Below, in pieces: positions 37,246 to 45,867 of a stretch of 64,000 nt of DNA. Source of the stretch: an uncultured Tenacibaculum sp. (GTDB lineage: Bacteria; Bacteroidota; Bacteroidia; Flavobacteriales; Flavobacteriaceae); assembly GCF_947498805.1 (NCBI RefSeq), contig NZ_CANMLT010000003.1:372001-436000 (forward strand), written 5' to 3'. The notes beneath the pieces were generated by a model. That model searched no databases. It was not told the origin of the DNA and saw only the letters and a list, made by a program, of their open reading frames with translations. Positions within the stretch are counted from its first letter, which is position 1, and the number at the start of each line of letters is the position of its first letter. Both the position numbers and the translations under genes were made by a program.

Positions 37246-38628
37246 TTAAAATTGATATTTAATACCCGAATATAGCCCTAAACTATAAGGTCTAAACCCA
37301 TTACTATTAGATGAAAAAGTATTGAATTGTACTTTAAACATTGGGTTTAAATTTAGTTTAATTTGTTTTGTTATTGAATAATCAAACTCTAGTCCGAAGT
37401 TTCCACTAAAATCTACTGAATTTAAATTATTAGCGCTTCCAAAGGTTCCCGAAATGTTGTCTGAAGAAACTGAAACTTGGTTCTTGTTTAAAAATAAAGA
37501 ACTAAACCCTGTAACTATTTTAGAACTAAATTTATTACCGTTCAAAAAGGTATACTTCACCTCTACAGGAACTTCTATATATCCCATTTCTTGTGTTAAG
37601 GTTGCCTCTTCATTAATAACTCCTAAACCAGAGGTGGCAATACCTAAACCACTTGCGCCTGAACCAAAAGTAAAAGTACCTAACTCACTAACGTAGTTTA
37701 CAGTTGATAATCTATCTCCAGCAAAACTGCTAGTAACAGGAACATTATCATTCGAATAATTAAACTTTTGTATGTGAACTCCAGATTGAATTTCCCATCG
37801 ATTGCTTATTTGATAGGCTAACTTTATTCCATAGGCAATACTATTATTCCCATTTGTTTGAGATGTAATGAGATCTTTATCTAATGGAGAAGTTTTTGAA
37901 AAAGAGTTATTATTAATAACTGCAAAAACTGGTGCTACAGACCATTTGTTCTCTCTTTCTTTCTTATTTTCTTCTTCTTCAGTAGTAGTATTATTTACCT
38001 CAGCAATAAAATCTTTTTTCTCCTTTAATTCATTTAAGTTTTTCTTTTTCTCAAGAGCATTCTCCTTCTCATTTTTTTTAACTGGCAAGCCGTTTTCAAA
38101 CTTGCCAGTTTCTTTCTTTTCTTTCACAACGTGATGATTAACTTGTAAAGACCCTTCAACAACTCTACCAGTTACATCGTTGTTTTTTCCATGCTCATTT
38201 TTTTTGCTAATTTTTACAACATGATTAGCGGTTAAAACCTTTTTACTACTCTTTTCGGATTTTTCAAAAGGCTTTTCTTTCAATTTCTTTTCTAATATTT
38301 CAGTAGTAACAATTTTTCCGTTCTCTCTCTCTTCATTATTAGGTAAAACTTTATCAAAATTGTTAGTTTCTTTTTCTTTACTTGTATCTACAATAACAGG
38401 AAATTCTTCTTCTATTTTTTCCTCTTGGTTCTTAAAAAAAGGATAAAATAGTACACTTAAAATTAACGTAGCCGCTACCCCACCAGAAAACCACCAAACG
38501 GGTATCACTCTACGCTTTTTTTTCTTCAGTTTTTCTTCAATAGCGTTCCAAACCTCTGGATTTGGATTTGCCTCAAAGTCTTTAAACTTTTCTTGAAAGA
38601 ATCTTTCTATGTCATGATTCTTATTCAT
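37246..38628 (-). CDS. Anti-sigma-like/outer-membrane beta-barrel fusion protein
   Basis: The 460-residue protein begins with a short cytoplasmic part (FKDFEANPNPEVWNAIEEKL) typical of Bacteroidota proteins encoded after ECF sigma factors. One membrane segment follows at about 44-64 (WWFSGGVAATLILSVLFYPF). A long Lys/Glu-rich linker follows to about residue 225. From there to the end it resembles a porin-family beta-barrel (YGIKLAYQIS, WEIQSGV, FRPYSLGLYSGIKYQF) ending in the aromatic residue expected for outer-membrane insertion. It starts directly after the stop of the sigma factor gene, with no gap. A signal from the outer membrane could thus reach the sigma factor. Confidence 0.78.
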   Translation of the reverse strand: MNKNHDIERFFQEKFKDFEANPNPEVWNAIEEKLKKKKRRVIPVWWFSGGVAATLILSVLFYPFFKNQEEKIEEEFPVIVDTSKEKETNNFDKVLPNNEERENGKIVTTEILEKKLKEKPFEKSEKSSKKVLTANHVVKISKKNEHGKNNDVTGRVVEGSLQVNHHVVKEKKETGKFENGLPVKKNEKENALEKKKNLNELKEKKDFIAEVNNTTTEEEENKKERENKWSVAPVFAVINNNSFSKTSPLDKDLITSQTNGNNSIAYGIKLAYQISNRWEIQSGVHIQKFNYSNDNVPVTSSFAGDRLSTVNYVSELGTFTFGSGASGLGIATSGLGVINEEATLTQEMGYIEVPVEVKYTFLNGNKFSSKIVTGFSSLFLNKNQVSVSSDNISGTFGSANNLNSVDFSGNFGLEFDYSITKQIKLNLNPMFKVQFNTFSSNSNGFRPYSLGLYSGIKYQF

Positions 38629-39162
38629 CTAAGCTTCTATCTCTACACTTTTAATTACTCTTATTTTCTCCTTTAAAATTAGCTTTGCTCTCGACAGGTT
38701 AGATTTTGATGTTCCTTCTGAAATATTCAACATTTCTGCAATCTCTTTATGCGAAAAGTTGTCTAAAACGTACAAATTGAACACCAATCTATACCTATCT
38801 GGGAGTTGTTGAATTAGCCCTAACAAAACATCTAAATTTAAGCTATCATCTAACTCAACATCTTCCTCTACTAAATTCTCTTCTTTTACAAGTTGAAGAG
38901 GAGACTTTTCTCTATATTTCTGAAGGGCTGTATTAATTGTTATTCTTTTTATCCACCCTTCAAATGAACCTTTATTATTATACTGTTCTATCTTTTTAAA
39001 AACAGTTAAAAAACTATCTTGAAGCGTATCTTCTGCATCTTGATAATTTCTTGAGTATTTTAAACACAAAGCAAAAAGTTTCCTAGCAAAGAGTTGGTAC
39101 ATCTCTGCTTGCGCCTTTAATTCTTGTTGGCAACATCTTTTTATTAGTTCCTCTAATGCTAT
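38629..39162 (-). CDS. ECF-type RNA polymerase sigma factor with an apparent ATA start
   Basis: From the first ATG (39102) the protein has 157 residues, but this cuts into the first helix of region 2. Upstream in the same frame lie 20 codons that read ALEELIKRCCQQELKAQAE after an ATA at 39160-39162. That is the normal N-terminus of this sigma family, and no ATG, GTG, TTG, CTG or ATT exists between the ATA and the in-frame stop at 39175-39177. Region 2 is seen in DAEDTLQDSF and region 4 in KEIAEMLNISEGTSKSNLSRAK. It abuts the anti-sigma/barrel gene. Confidence 0.83.
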   Translation of the reverse strand: MALEELIKRCCQQELKAQAEMYQLFARKLFALCLKYSRNYQDAEDTLQDSFLTVFKKIEQYNNKGSFEGWIKRITINTALQKYREKSPLQLVKEENLVEEDVELDDSLNLDVLLGLIQQLPDRYRLVFNLYVLDNFSHKEIAEMLNISEGTSKSNLSRAKLILKEKIRVIKSVEIEA

Positions 39163-39187
39163 TGTATGTTTAGTTTACTTTATCTTT

Positions 39188-39892
39188 TCAATATTGTAAT
39201 ACTGGTTTATCGTTTTGACATTGCACTGATGTTGGTCGGGGGGTCACATCACAAGTTGACACTATACCCCACTTCACATTGTATTTTTTTTCTTCATTTG
39301 TATAAGTCTCTATTTTCTGTAAAAACTCACCTTCATTAATTTCTTTATGATAGGCTACATAACCATTGGGTCCTCCGCATGCCTTCGCACCGTATGGTGT
39401 TATCTTCCAATCGGCTGCGTTGGTGCAAATTTTACTATTTGCTAAATTTAATATTTCATCAAAAAGATCCATCAAATTTCTATGGTCTTCTTCTTGTTCT
39501 GATAGCGTTCTTTTTACGATTAATTGTTCTTCGTCTAATGTTACAATTTCCCAATTAAACTGTCTAACGTAATTTTCTATTTCAATTTTTATTATTGAAT
39601 TATTAGCTTCCCAAGTTCCTTCTGTATTAAAAAAAACTAAAGGCGGTGTACCACAAAAACCAGAACTTCTTTCAATAAATGAACGACTACTTTTAAAAGA
39701 AACTCCATACTCTTCGTTCAATAAACCCGCTACTCTTTCAAAAGAAATGCTTTCTCCATCATATACAGCTTTAGACCAATTTCCTAATAATAAATTATTT
39801 TGATCGATTGGAATATCGCTATTATCTCCGCATGAAAAAAAACATACAGTAGCAATAAGTACTATTTTTTGTATGTATTTCTTCATTTTCAT
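39188..39892 (-). CDS. Lipoprotein with a lipocalin-like fold, function unknown
   Basis: The 234-residue product has a lipoprotein signal ending VCFFSC (about Cys20; the alternative start two codons later would shift this by two). The first part (LLGNWSKAVYDGESISF, then later FFNTEGTWEANN and LDEEQLIVKRTLS) resembles the lipocalin-like DUF domains common in Bacteroidota. The C-terminal half holds six cysteines, suggesting disulfides outside the cytoplasm. I do not recognise a specific family. It is a single gene, oriented away from the LuxE-like gene. Confidence 0.65.
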   Translation of the reverse strand: MKMKKYIQKIVLIATVCFFSCGDNSDIPIDQNNLLLGNWSKAVYDGESISFERVAGLLNEEYGVSFKSSRSFIERSSGFCGTPPLVFFNTEGTWEANNSIIKIEIENYVRQFNWEIVTLDEEQLIVKRTLSEQEEDHRNLMDLFDEILNLANSKICTNAADWKITPYGAKACGGPNGYVAYHKEINEGEFLQKIETYTNEEKKYNVKWGIVSTCDVTPRPTSVQCQNDKPVLQY

Positions 39893-39958
39893 GTTGCTTT
39901 TCTTGCGATCTATATACTATAGATATAGAAAAAGTAAAAAGGTTGCGTTAAATACTCT

Positions 39959-39966
39959 TATTTTTG
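39959..39966 (+). promoter_or_regulatory. -7 promoter element (TATTTTTG) close to the LuxE-like start
   Basis: The element ends nine bases before the ATG at 39976, leaving a leader of only a few bases. A TTG at 39943-39945 lies 13 bases upstream, closer than typical. Confidence 0.5.
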
Positions 39967-39975
39967 TAAAAAAAA

Positions 39976-40950
39976 ATGAAAGAACAGGTTTTTAATATAA
40001 AAAATAACACCGATTTTACCCAAATTGCTCTGGATGTTTTTAAACACCAGTTCAGTAATAACAGGGTATACAGGTCGTTTTGTGATTTATTATACATTCA
40101 TCCATCAGATGTTACCTCAATAAATGAAATTCCTTTTTTACCTATTCAGTTTTTTAAAACTAAGGAGGTACTTTCTTCAAAAAGTGAAATTCAGGAGGTA
40201 TTTTCTAGTTCGGGAACCACTGGAAGTGTAACAAGTAAACACTATGTTACAGATTTAAATTGGTACGAAGAAAGCTATTTAAAAGGTTTCGAATATTTCT
40301 ATAATAATATTGAAGATTATGTGGTTTTAGCTTTACTTCCTAACTATTTAGAAAGAAAAGGATCTTCTTTAGTATATATGGTTCATGATTTAATCGAAAA
40401 ATCAAAACATAGCGAAAGTGGTTTTTATCTAAATAATATTGATGAGTTAGCGCACAAACTAAAAGTTTTAGATACTCAAAACAAAAAAGTATTACTCATT
40501 GGTGTTTCCTTTGCCTTATTGGATTTGGTTGAAAAATATCAATTCAATTTAAAAAACACTATTATTATGGAAACGGGCGGAATGAAAGGCCGTAGAAAAG
40601 AACTAATTCGAAACGAACTGCACGACTTATTGTGTAATGGTTTTGGTGTACATCAAATACATTCTGAATACGGAATGACAGAGCTACTAAGCCAGGGGTA
40701 CTCTAAAGGAAACGGAATTTTTAAGAGTCCTCCTTGGATGCGAATTTTAACCAGAGACACAGAAGATCCTCTTACGGTTTTGCCTCAAGGAAAATCTGGA
40801 GGGATTAATGTAATTGATCTTGCAAACTATAATTCTTGCTCTTTTATAGCTACGCAAGATTTAGGAAAAGTTTATCCGGATAATAGTTTTGAAATTATTG
40901 GTCGATTTGATAATTCAGATATAAGAGGTTGTAATTTAATGGTTTTATAA
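39976..40950 (+). CDS. LuxE-like acyl-protein synthetase/acyl transferase
   Basis: The 324-residue protein belongs to the LuxE/PaaK-type adenylate-forming group. The P-loop-like VFSSSGTTGSVTSKH at about residues 76-90 binds the nucleotide, and HSEYGMTELLSQGYS near 230 is the conserved acyl-adenylate motif. Classical LuxE activates a fatty acid for bioluminescence, but luxA, luxB, luxC and luxD are absent here. Bacteroidota often carry such lone genes near aminoacyl or O-antigen modification loci. The acyl substrate is unknown. Its stop codon directly precedes the TetR operator. Confidence 0.85.
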   Translation: MKEQVFNIKNNTDFTQIALDVFKHQFSNNRVYRSFCDLLYIHPSDVTSINEIPFLPIQFFKTKEVLSSKSEIQEVFSSSGTTGSVTSKHYVTDLNWYEESYLKGFEYFYNNIEDYVVLALLPNYLERKGSSLVYMVHDLIEKSKHSESGFYLNNIDELAHKLKVLDTQNKKVLLIGVSFALLDLVEKYQFNLKNTIIMETGGMKGRRKELIRNELHDLLCNGFGVHQIHSEYGMTELLSQGYSKGNGIFKSPPWMRILTRDTEDPLTVLPQGKSGGINVIDLANYNSCSFIATQDLGKVYPDNSFEIIGRFDNSDIRGCNLMVL

Positions 40951-40972
40951 AAACAAACCAATCGGTCTGTTT
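40951..40972. promoter_or_regulatory. Palindromic operator for the TetR regulator
   Basis: The half-sites AAACAAACC and GGTCTGTTT are separated by AATC, with eight of nine positions complementary. It lies 40 bases upstream of the tetR start and next to its promoter, so the regulator most likely represses its own operon. The core ACCAATCGGT is typical of TetR-family operators. Confidence 0.65.
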
Positions 40973-40985
40973 TTGTTTTTTTTGC

Positions 40986-40993
40986 TATATTTG
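40986..40993 (+). promoter_or_regulatory. -7 promoter element (TATATTTG) of the tetR operon
   Basis: TATATTTG matches TAnnTTTG and lies 19 bases before the tetR start codon. The operator covers the -33 region, so bound repressor would block the polymerase. Confidence 0.6.
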
Positions 40994-41012
40994 AGAAAAT
41001 TACCTCCAAATA

Positions 41013-41630
41013 ATGGCCAAAAACGGAAGAGACAAAATAGTACATGCTGCTTTTAAATTATTCTTACATAAAGGATATAAAAAAACAAGCTTGGCAGATA
41101 TTATTAAAGCTACACAACTTTCTAAAGGGGCTATTTATCATCATTTTAAAAGCAAGTACGCTATATACTTAGCAACGCTAGATGCCTTCTTTTTTAAATT
41201 ATATGACAACTTTATAATTGATGATGATCACTTAAACTTATTTGAGCGTATTAAGAATCGATTTTTGTTCTTTGTAGATCTTATTGATTTTATTGAAACC
41301 TCAGACGAAAACAACTCTTTTCCTATTCGCAGATATTTTCAATTTCAATTGGAGAGTGAAGAAGATCCGAATATTCGAGCGCAAGTTCAGCAAACACTGT
41401 TGCAGCTCAGTACAGAAATTTACAATATCATCGAAAAGGCTATTCAACAAAAAGAAATCAAAACAGTATTACCCGTTCCTGTAATTTCTCAACAACTATT
41501 GGCTATGATTGAAGGTATTACCATTCATCATTCTACAGTAGAACATGAAGGAAAACAAATTTTACTTCAAAAATATGATGAGGTGGTTGTTCCTTATTTA
41601 AACTTACTAACTAAACAAAATTTATCATGA
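41013..41630 (+). CDS. TetR/AcrR family transcriptional regulator
   Basis: A 205-residue repressor with an N-terminal helix-turn-helix (KTSLADIIKATQLSKGAIYHHFKSK, given here as KTSLADIIKATQLSKG and AIYHHFKSK) at about residues 23-47. The helical ligand-binding part occupies about 60-200. It starts downstream of its own operator and promoter. Its stop overlaps the start of the FAD-dependent oxidase gene by four bases (ATGA). It therefore probably senses the substrate or product of the oxidase or of the aldolase-like enzyme and controls the three-gene operon. Confidence 0.9.
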   Translation: MAKNGRDKIVHAAFKLFLHKGYKKTSLADIIKATQLSKGAIYHHFKSKYAIYLATLDAFFFKLYDNFIIDDDHLNLFERIKNRFLFFVDLIDFIETSDENNSFPIRRYFQFQLESEEDPNIRAQVQQTLLQLSTEIYNIIEKAIQQKEIKTVLPVPVISQQLLAMIEGITIHHSTVEHEGKQILLQKYDEVVVPYLNLLTKQNLS

Positions 41631-42913
41631 AAAATTGGGCTGAAAATGTCTTATGGACCCCTTCAAAAATAGCAACTCCTTCCACTGAAGAAGAAATTCA
41701 GCAGTTGGTTTTGAAAGCCATAAACGATCAAAAAAAAATTCGTGTTATTGGTTCTGGACATTCTTTTACGGCACTATGTAGTACGAATGAAGTTTTAGTA
41801 AGCCTAGATAATTATCAAGGAAAAATACATATTGATAAAGAAAAAAATATAGCCACTGTAAAAGCCGGCACAAAGTTATCGTTACTGGGAGAATTGTTAT
41901 TTGAAGAAGGACTTGCCATGGAAAATTTAGGCGATATCAATGTACAATCCATCGCTGGAGCTATAAGTACCGGAACACATGGAACAGGAGTTCAATTAAA
42001 ATCTATTAGTAATCAAGTTATTGGCTTAAAATTTATCAATGGTAAAGGAGAGATTATAACTTGTTCCGCTACACAAAACACCGAACTCTATAAAGCAGCT
42101 CAAGTTTCTTTAGGCTGCTTGGGTATTATTACCGAAGTTACACTTCAGTGTGTTCCTACTTATAAGCTAAAACTTCAGAATAAAAAAGAAAACTTAGACG
42201 ATGTCTTAGCAACACTCGATGAAAGAAATTCACAAAACAGAAATTTTGAATTCTACTGGATACCCTATACCAATACAGCTTGGACAAAAACTTCTAATAT
42301 TGTAGAAGATTCAGAACCCGATAAGGTTAATTTCTTTAATTATTGGACAGAGTTTGTTTTAGAAAATTATGTGTTTAAAGTTTTTTGCGAATATGCTAGG
42401 TTATTTCCCTCACAAAACAAAACAGTTGCAAATATTACTGCAGCCAGTATTACCAACGTAAAAAAAGTATATCATAGCCATAAAGTGTATGCTACGCAAC
42501 GTTTGGTGAAGTTTCATGAAATGGAGTACAACATTCCTGCAGAAGCTTATAAAGATGTCTTTAAGGATGTAAAAAAGATTGTAAACTCTAGAAAATTTAA
42601 TATTCACTTTCCTATAGAAAATCGTTGGGTAAAAGGAGATGATGTTTTTATGAGTCCTGCGTATGGTAGAGATTCTGCCTATATTGCTTGTCATGTATAT
42701 AATAAAAAAGAGTGTGTAAGTTATTTTAAAGCTCTCGAAGAAGTTTTTAGAGCCTATGATGGTCGTCCGCATTGGGGTAAAATGAATACTATTTCACCCC
42801 AAGATGTACAAACAATGTATCCGAAATTCGACGCTTTTTTAAAGCTTAGAAAAGAGCATGATCCTGAAAATATCTTTGTAAATACATATCTTAAAACCTT
42901 ATTTGATCTTTAA
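41627..42913 (+). CDS. Aldonolactone/sugar-alcohol oxidase family FAD enzyme
   Basis: A 428-residue vanillyl-alcohol-oxidase-type flavoenzyme. The FAD-binding RVIGSGHSFTALCSTNE is at about residues 39-55. GAISTGTHGTG near residue 122 contains the His that usually binds FAD covalently. The C-terminal RPHWGKMN and later HDPENIFVN match the ALO domain of L-gulono- and D-arabinono-lactone oxidases and of alditol oxidases. It oxidises a sugar-derived substrate with O2. The TetR gene precedes it with an ATGA overlap, and the PLP-dependent gene follows after ten bases. Confidence 0.9.
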   Translation: MKNWAENVLWTPSKIATPSTEEEIQQLVLKAINDQKKIRVIGSGHSFTALCSTNEVLVSLDNYQGKIHIDKEKNIATVKAGTKLSLLGELLFEEGLAMENLGDINVQSIAGAISTGTHGTGVQLKSISNQVIGLKFINGKGEIITCSATQNTELYKAAQVSLGCLGIITEVTLQCVPTYKLKLQNKKENLDDVLATLDERNSQNRNFEFYWIPYTNTAWTKTSNIVEDSEPDKVNFFNYWTEFVLENYVFKVFCEYARLFPSQNKTVANITAASITNVKKVYHSHKVYATQRLVKFHEMEYNIPAEAYKDVFKDVKKIVNSRKFNIHFPIENRWVKGDDVFMSPAYGRDSAYIACHVYNKKECVSYFKALEEVFRAYDGRPHWGKMNTISPQDVQTMYPKFDAFLKLRKEHDPENIFVNTYLKTLFDL

Positions 42914-42923
42914 TCCTTTTAAA

Positions 42924-44102
42924 ATGAAATCTTATTTTAAAAATTTAAATAACGAATTAAAAAACTACCATAGAGCTATTCCTTGTTTATTGGTAGATTT
43001 AGATATTCTAGATCAGAATATTTCTCAGGTCACTAGCAACTTAAAAGATTCTAATGAGCTTCGAATTGTAGTAAAATCTCTTCCTTCTTTTCAGTTGATT
43101 CAGTATATACAAGAAAAGGTAAAAACCAATAAACTCATGGTTTTTCATCAACCTTTTTTAACAAGTTTAGCCAATCAACTAACTTCAGAAGATGATGTTT
43201 TATTAGGAAAACCAATGCCTATAAAAACAGCCACCTATTTTTATAACAATTTACCAAATTTGAATAATGGATTCAATCCCTTTACACAAATTCAATGGCT
43301 GGTAGATACTGAAACTCGTATTAAAGAATACATTTCATTAGCAAAAAAACTTGGTAAAAAAATCCGATTAAATATTGAATTAGATGTAGGATTACATCGC
43401 GGTGGTTTTTCTTCTTTAACAACTTTAAAAAAAGCACTTCAACTCATAGAAAACAATAGAGATTATGTAACATTTTCTGGTTTTATGGGGTATGATCCTC
43501 ATGTGGTGAAACTTCCTAAAGTTATTCGATCTCAAGAAAAAGCCTTTCAACTTGCCAATAATTTTTATAACGATTGTAAAACCTTATTGTCAAATGAATT
43601 TCCTACGCTATGGGAAAAAGAATTAACCTTTAACGGTGCTGGTAGCCCAACATTGAGTTTGCATAAAACACATACATCCCCTATTAATGATATTGCTATT
43701 GGTTCTTGTTTTGTAAAACCTACTACTTTTGATATTCCCACTTTACAAGACTATCAACCTGCAAGCTTTATAGCAACTCCAGTATTAAAATCCTTTTCTA
43801 AAACTAGTATTCCAGGTTTAGAAAAATTAAAGTTTCTTTTTAAGAAAAAGTCAGCTTTTATTTATGGTGGTTTTTGGAAAGCAGCTTATTACTATCCTGA
43901 AGGAATAAAACAAAATAACTTATTTGGGGCATCTACAAATCAGACCTTATTAGATATTCCTAAAAATGCTTCGGTAGCTGTTGATGATTTTGTTTTTTTA
44001 AGACCTCATCAAAGTGAAGCTGTTTTCTTACAATTTGGTAATATTCTTCCTGTAAGAAATGGTAAAATTCAAAAATCATGGGCCTTATTACAGCAATACT
44101 AA
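42924..44102 (+). CDS. PLP-dependent D-threonine aldolase/alanine racemase-like enzyme
   Basis: The start MKSYFKNLNNEL gives 392 residues; an upstream start at 42903 would overlap the oxidase gene by 11 bases. The N-terminal barrel belongs to the alanine-racemase family. The PLP Lys lies in LRIVVKSLPS near residue 53, and LNIELDVGLHRGG holds a phosphate-binding loop. The C-terminal beta-rich domain holds the metal-binding His/Asp region (LRPHQSEAVFLQFGNI) typical of D-threonine aldolases and D-serine dehydratases. It probably cleaves or dehydrates a D-hydroxy amino acid. It ends the tetR operon. Confidence 0.87.
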   Translation: MKSYFKNLNNELKNYHRAIPCLLVDLDILDQNISQVTSNLKDSNELRIVVKSLPSFQLIQYIQEKVKTNKLMVFHQPFLTSLANQLTSEDDVLLGKPMPIKTATYFYNNLPNLNNGFNPFTQIQWLVDTETRIKEYISLAKKLGKKIRLNIELDVGLHRGGFSSLTTLKKALQLIENNRDYVTFSGFMGYDPHVVKLPKVIRSQEKAFQLANNFYNDCKTLLSNEFPTLWEKELTFNGAGSPTLSLHKTHTSPINDIAIGSCFVKPTTFDIPTLQDYQPASFIATPVLKSFSKTSIPGLEKLKFLFKKKSAFIYGGFWKAAYYYPEGIKQNNLFGASTNQTLLDIPKNASVAVDDFVFLRPHQSEAVFLQFGNILPVRNGKIQKSWALLQQY

Positions 44103-44116
44103 TCTCCTTCTTTTTT

Positions 44117-44146
44117 AAAAGTAAGTGAAACGATTACTTTTTTTAC
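44117..44146 (+). terminator. Weak hairpin after the tetR operon
   Basis: The short stem AAAAGTAA/TTACTTTT (44117-44124 with 44134-44141) runs into a T8 tract. It is the only terminator candidate after the operon. Confidence 0.5.
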
Positions 44147-44268
44147 ATGAAACACCTACTTATACATCATTAATATTTAATACTTTAGCTACAAACAAAA
44201 TACTACTACTCTGATCATATTAATAATCTCTCCAGTTAAAAAGAATATTAATTTTTAAACTGAGATAT

Positions 44269-45855
44269 ATGAAAAGAAAAAAAGTAAGTTTACTAAAACT
44301 AGGTATTTTGTTAATAACAAGCTCCTGGTTTTTATGGAATTGTTCTTTAGAAGAACATCATTTTGAAAAAGAACACCCTGAGTTTACCAATGTAGAAACA
44401 GTATCGTTTAAAGACGCTATTTCGCATTTTAAAATTAAGCAAGAAGAAATACTACAAAAAAGAGCTCTTGCTAGAAATCAAGAAAACACTTTTGATGTTA
44501 CTCCAAATTGGAATAGTATACAACATGAAGAGCTATTTCAAATTGATCAAGCTCAATTAACCCTGGCTGATGCAACTATTAATAGAGAGGGAGATTATGA
44601 ATCAAAGTTGTTTTTTCTCAATATTAATAATACGCCAGAGGTAGTTATATTTACCTTGTTTCCAAAAGAAATTGATGGTGATGGTAAACTATTAGAAGCT
44701 AGTTTTTTCTACAATAAACTAGACGGAAGTTTTATAGATGGCTTTAAAATTGAGGAAGGAAAACTATCTAAAAGATATTTACTAAAATCTACCTTAAATA
44801 CCCAAGAGGCAGGCTTTTTAATGCTTTTTCAAGGAAAAGAAGAAGATGATGATTTTTGGTGTGATGATGGAACTGGAGGAGTTTTAGATGAAGTAAGTTT
44901 AGGAACTGTTTCTAATTCTGGAGGAGGAATAAGCGTTGGTCCTACAAGTTCAACTACTTCTGTAAGTTTAAGCTATGCTTCTGTAAACTGGTATTATTTA
45001 GGTAATGGAAATTCGACAGGCAGGCATCAACTAAGTGGTGGAGGTATTAGTACTACAAGCGGAGCTTCTAGTTTATATATTCAAACAAAAAATAGTTCTG
45101 AAGATGAAGCGTATGATCCAAACAAAGATCCAGCAACAGGTAAATGTAAGTATGGTTACAAAATGAATCCTGCTACAGGAAAATGTGAGCAAGTAAATAC
45201 CGATTGTACTAACGGTAAAGTGTACAATGACACTACTAAAAAATGCGAATGCCCTGAAGGAAAAGTTGAAGACAGTAATGGGAATTGTGTACAAAAACCA
45301 TGTAAAGGAAATCCAATTAGAGAAAATTTAGAAATTGCACCTCAAAAAGGTGTTTCTGGTACAAAAGGCGCTTTACATGGATGTACGAGATTCGGAGGCA
45401 CTTGTAAAGGGATTGGTGGAAGAAGTAAGTTTCATGCAGGAATTGATATAAAAAGCTCTTATGGCACACCCATTCATGCAATGTATGATGGATTTATTTA
45501 TTCATCTAGATATCATAAAAAAGCTGGATATAATACCAGAATTCAAAGTACGGTTAATGGTAAAACTATCTTAATATCCTATTTTCATTTACAAAAAGAA
45601 AATAGAATATTACAAGGAAATCCTTTGGTAAAAGTTAAAGCCGGTGATATAATTGGGTATCAAGGGGATTCAGGAAATTTAAAAAGTGCAATTGAAGGTG
45701 GAGGAGTAGATTCTCATGTTCATATTGAAGTTAGGGAACATGACGGAAGCAACAAATGGGGATATAATCATTTCATTTTAGTCGATCCCAGAGATTATTT
45801 TGCTACTAAAATAAAGGATGATGGAACCTCTGAACCTAATACTAATTGCAATTAA
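44269..45855 (+). CDS. Exported M23 (lysostaphin-type) peptidase, toxin-like
   Basis: The 528-residue protein has a hydrophobic N-terminus ending LWNC, a loose lipobox. A beta-rich domain follows to about residue 190, then a Ser/Gly-rich linker to about 275. Next comes a Cys-rich segment with repeats of the type TGKCKYGYKMNPATGKCE (about 280-345). The C-terminal M23 domain starts after a marker sequence (LEIAPQKGVSGTKGALHGCT). Its zinc site is intact: H389 and D393 in HAGID, and H483 and H485 in HVHIEV. M23 enzymes cut the cross-bridges of peptidoglycan. Small exported genes follow at 12 and two bases, suggesting an effector with immunity genes. Confidence 0.82.
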   Translation: MKRKKVSLLKLGILLITSSWFLWNCSLEEHHFEKEHPEFTNVETVSFKDAISHFKIKQEEILQKRALARNQENTFDVTPNWNSIQHEELFQIDQAQLTLADATINREGDYESKLFFLNINNTPEVVIFTLFPKEIDGDGKLLEASFFYNKLDGSFIDGFKIEEGKLSKRYLLKSTLNTQEAGFLMLFQGKEEDDDFWCDDGTGGVLDEVSLGTVSNSGGGISVGPTSSTTSVSLSYASVNWYYLGNGNSTGRHQLSGGGISTTSGASSLYIQTKNSSEDEAYDPNKDPATGKCKYGYKMNPATGKCEQVNTDCTNGKVYNDTTKKCECPEGKVEDSNGNCVQKPCKGNPIRENLEIAPQKGVSGTKGALHGCTRFGGTCKGIGGRSKFHAGIDIKSSYGTPIHAMYDGFIYSSRYHKKAGYNTRIQSTVNGKTILISYFHLQKENRILQGNPLVKVKAGDIIGYQGDSGNLKSAIEGGGVDSHVHIEVREHDGSNKWGYNHFILVDPRDYFATKIKDDGTSEPNTNCN

Positions 45856-45867
45856 AAACAATATATA

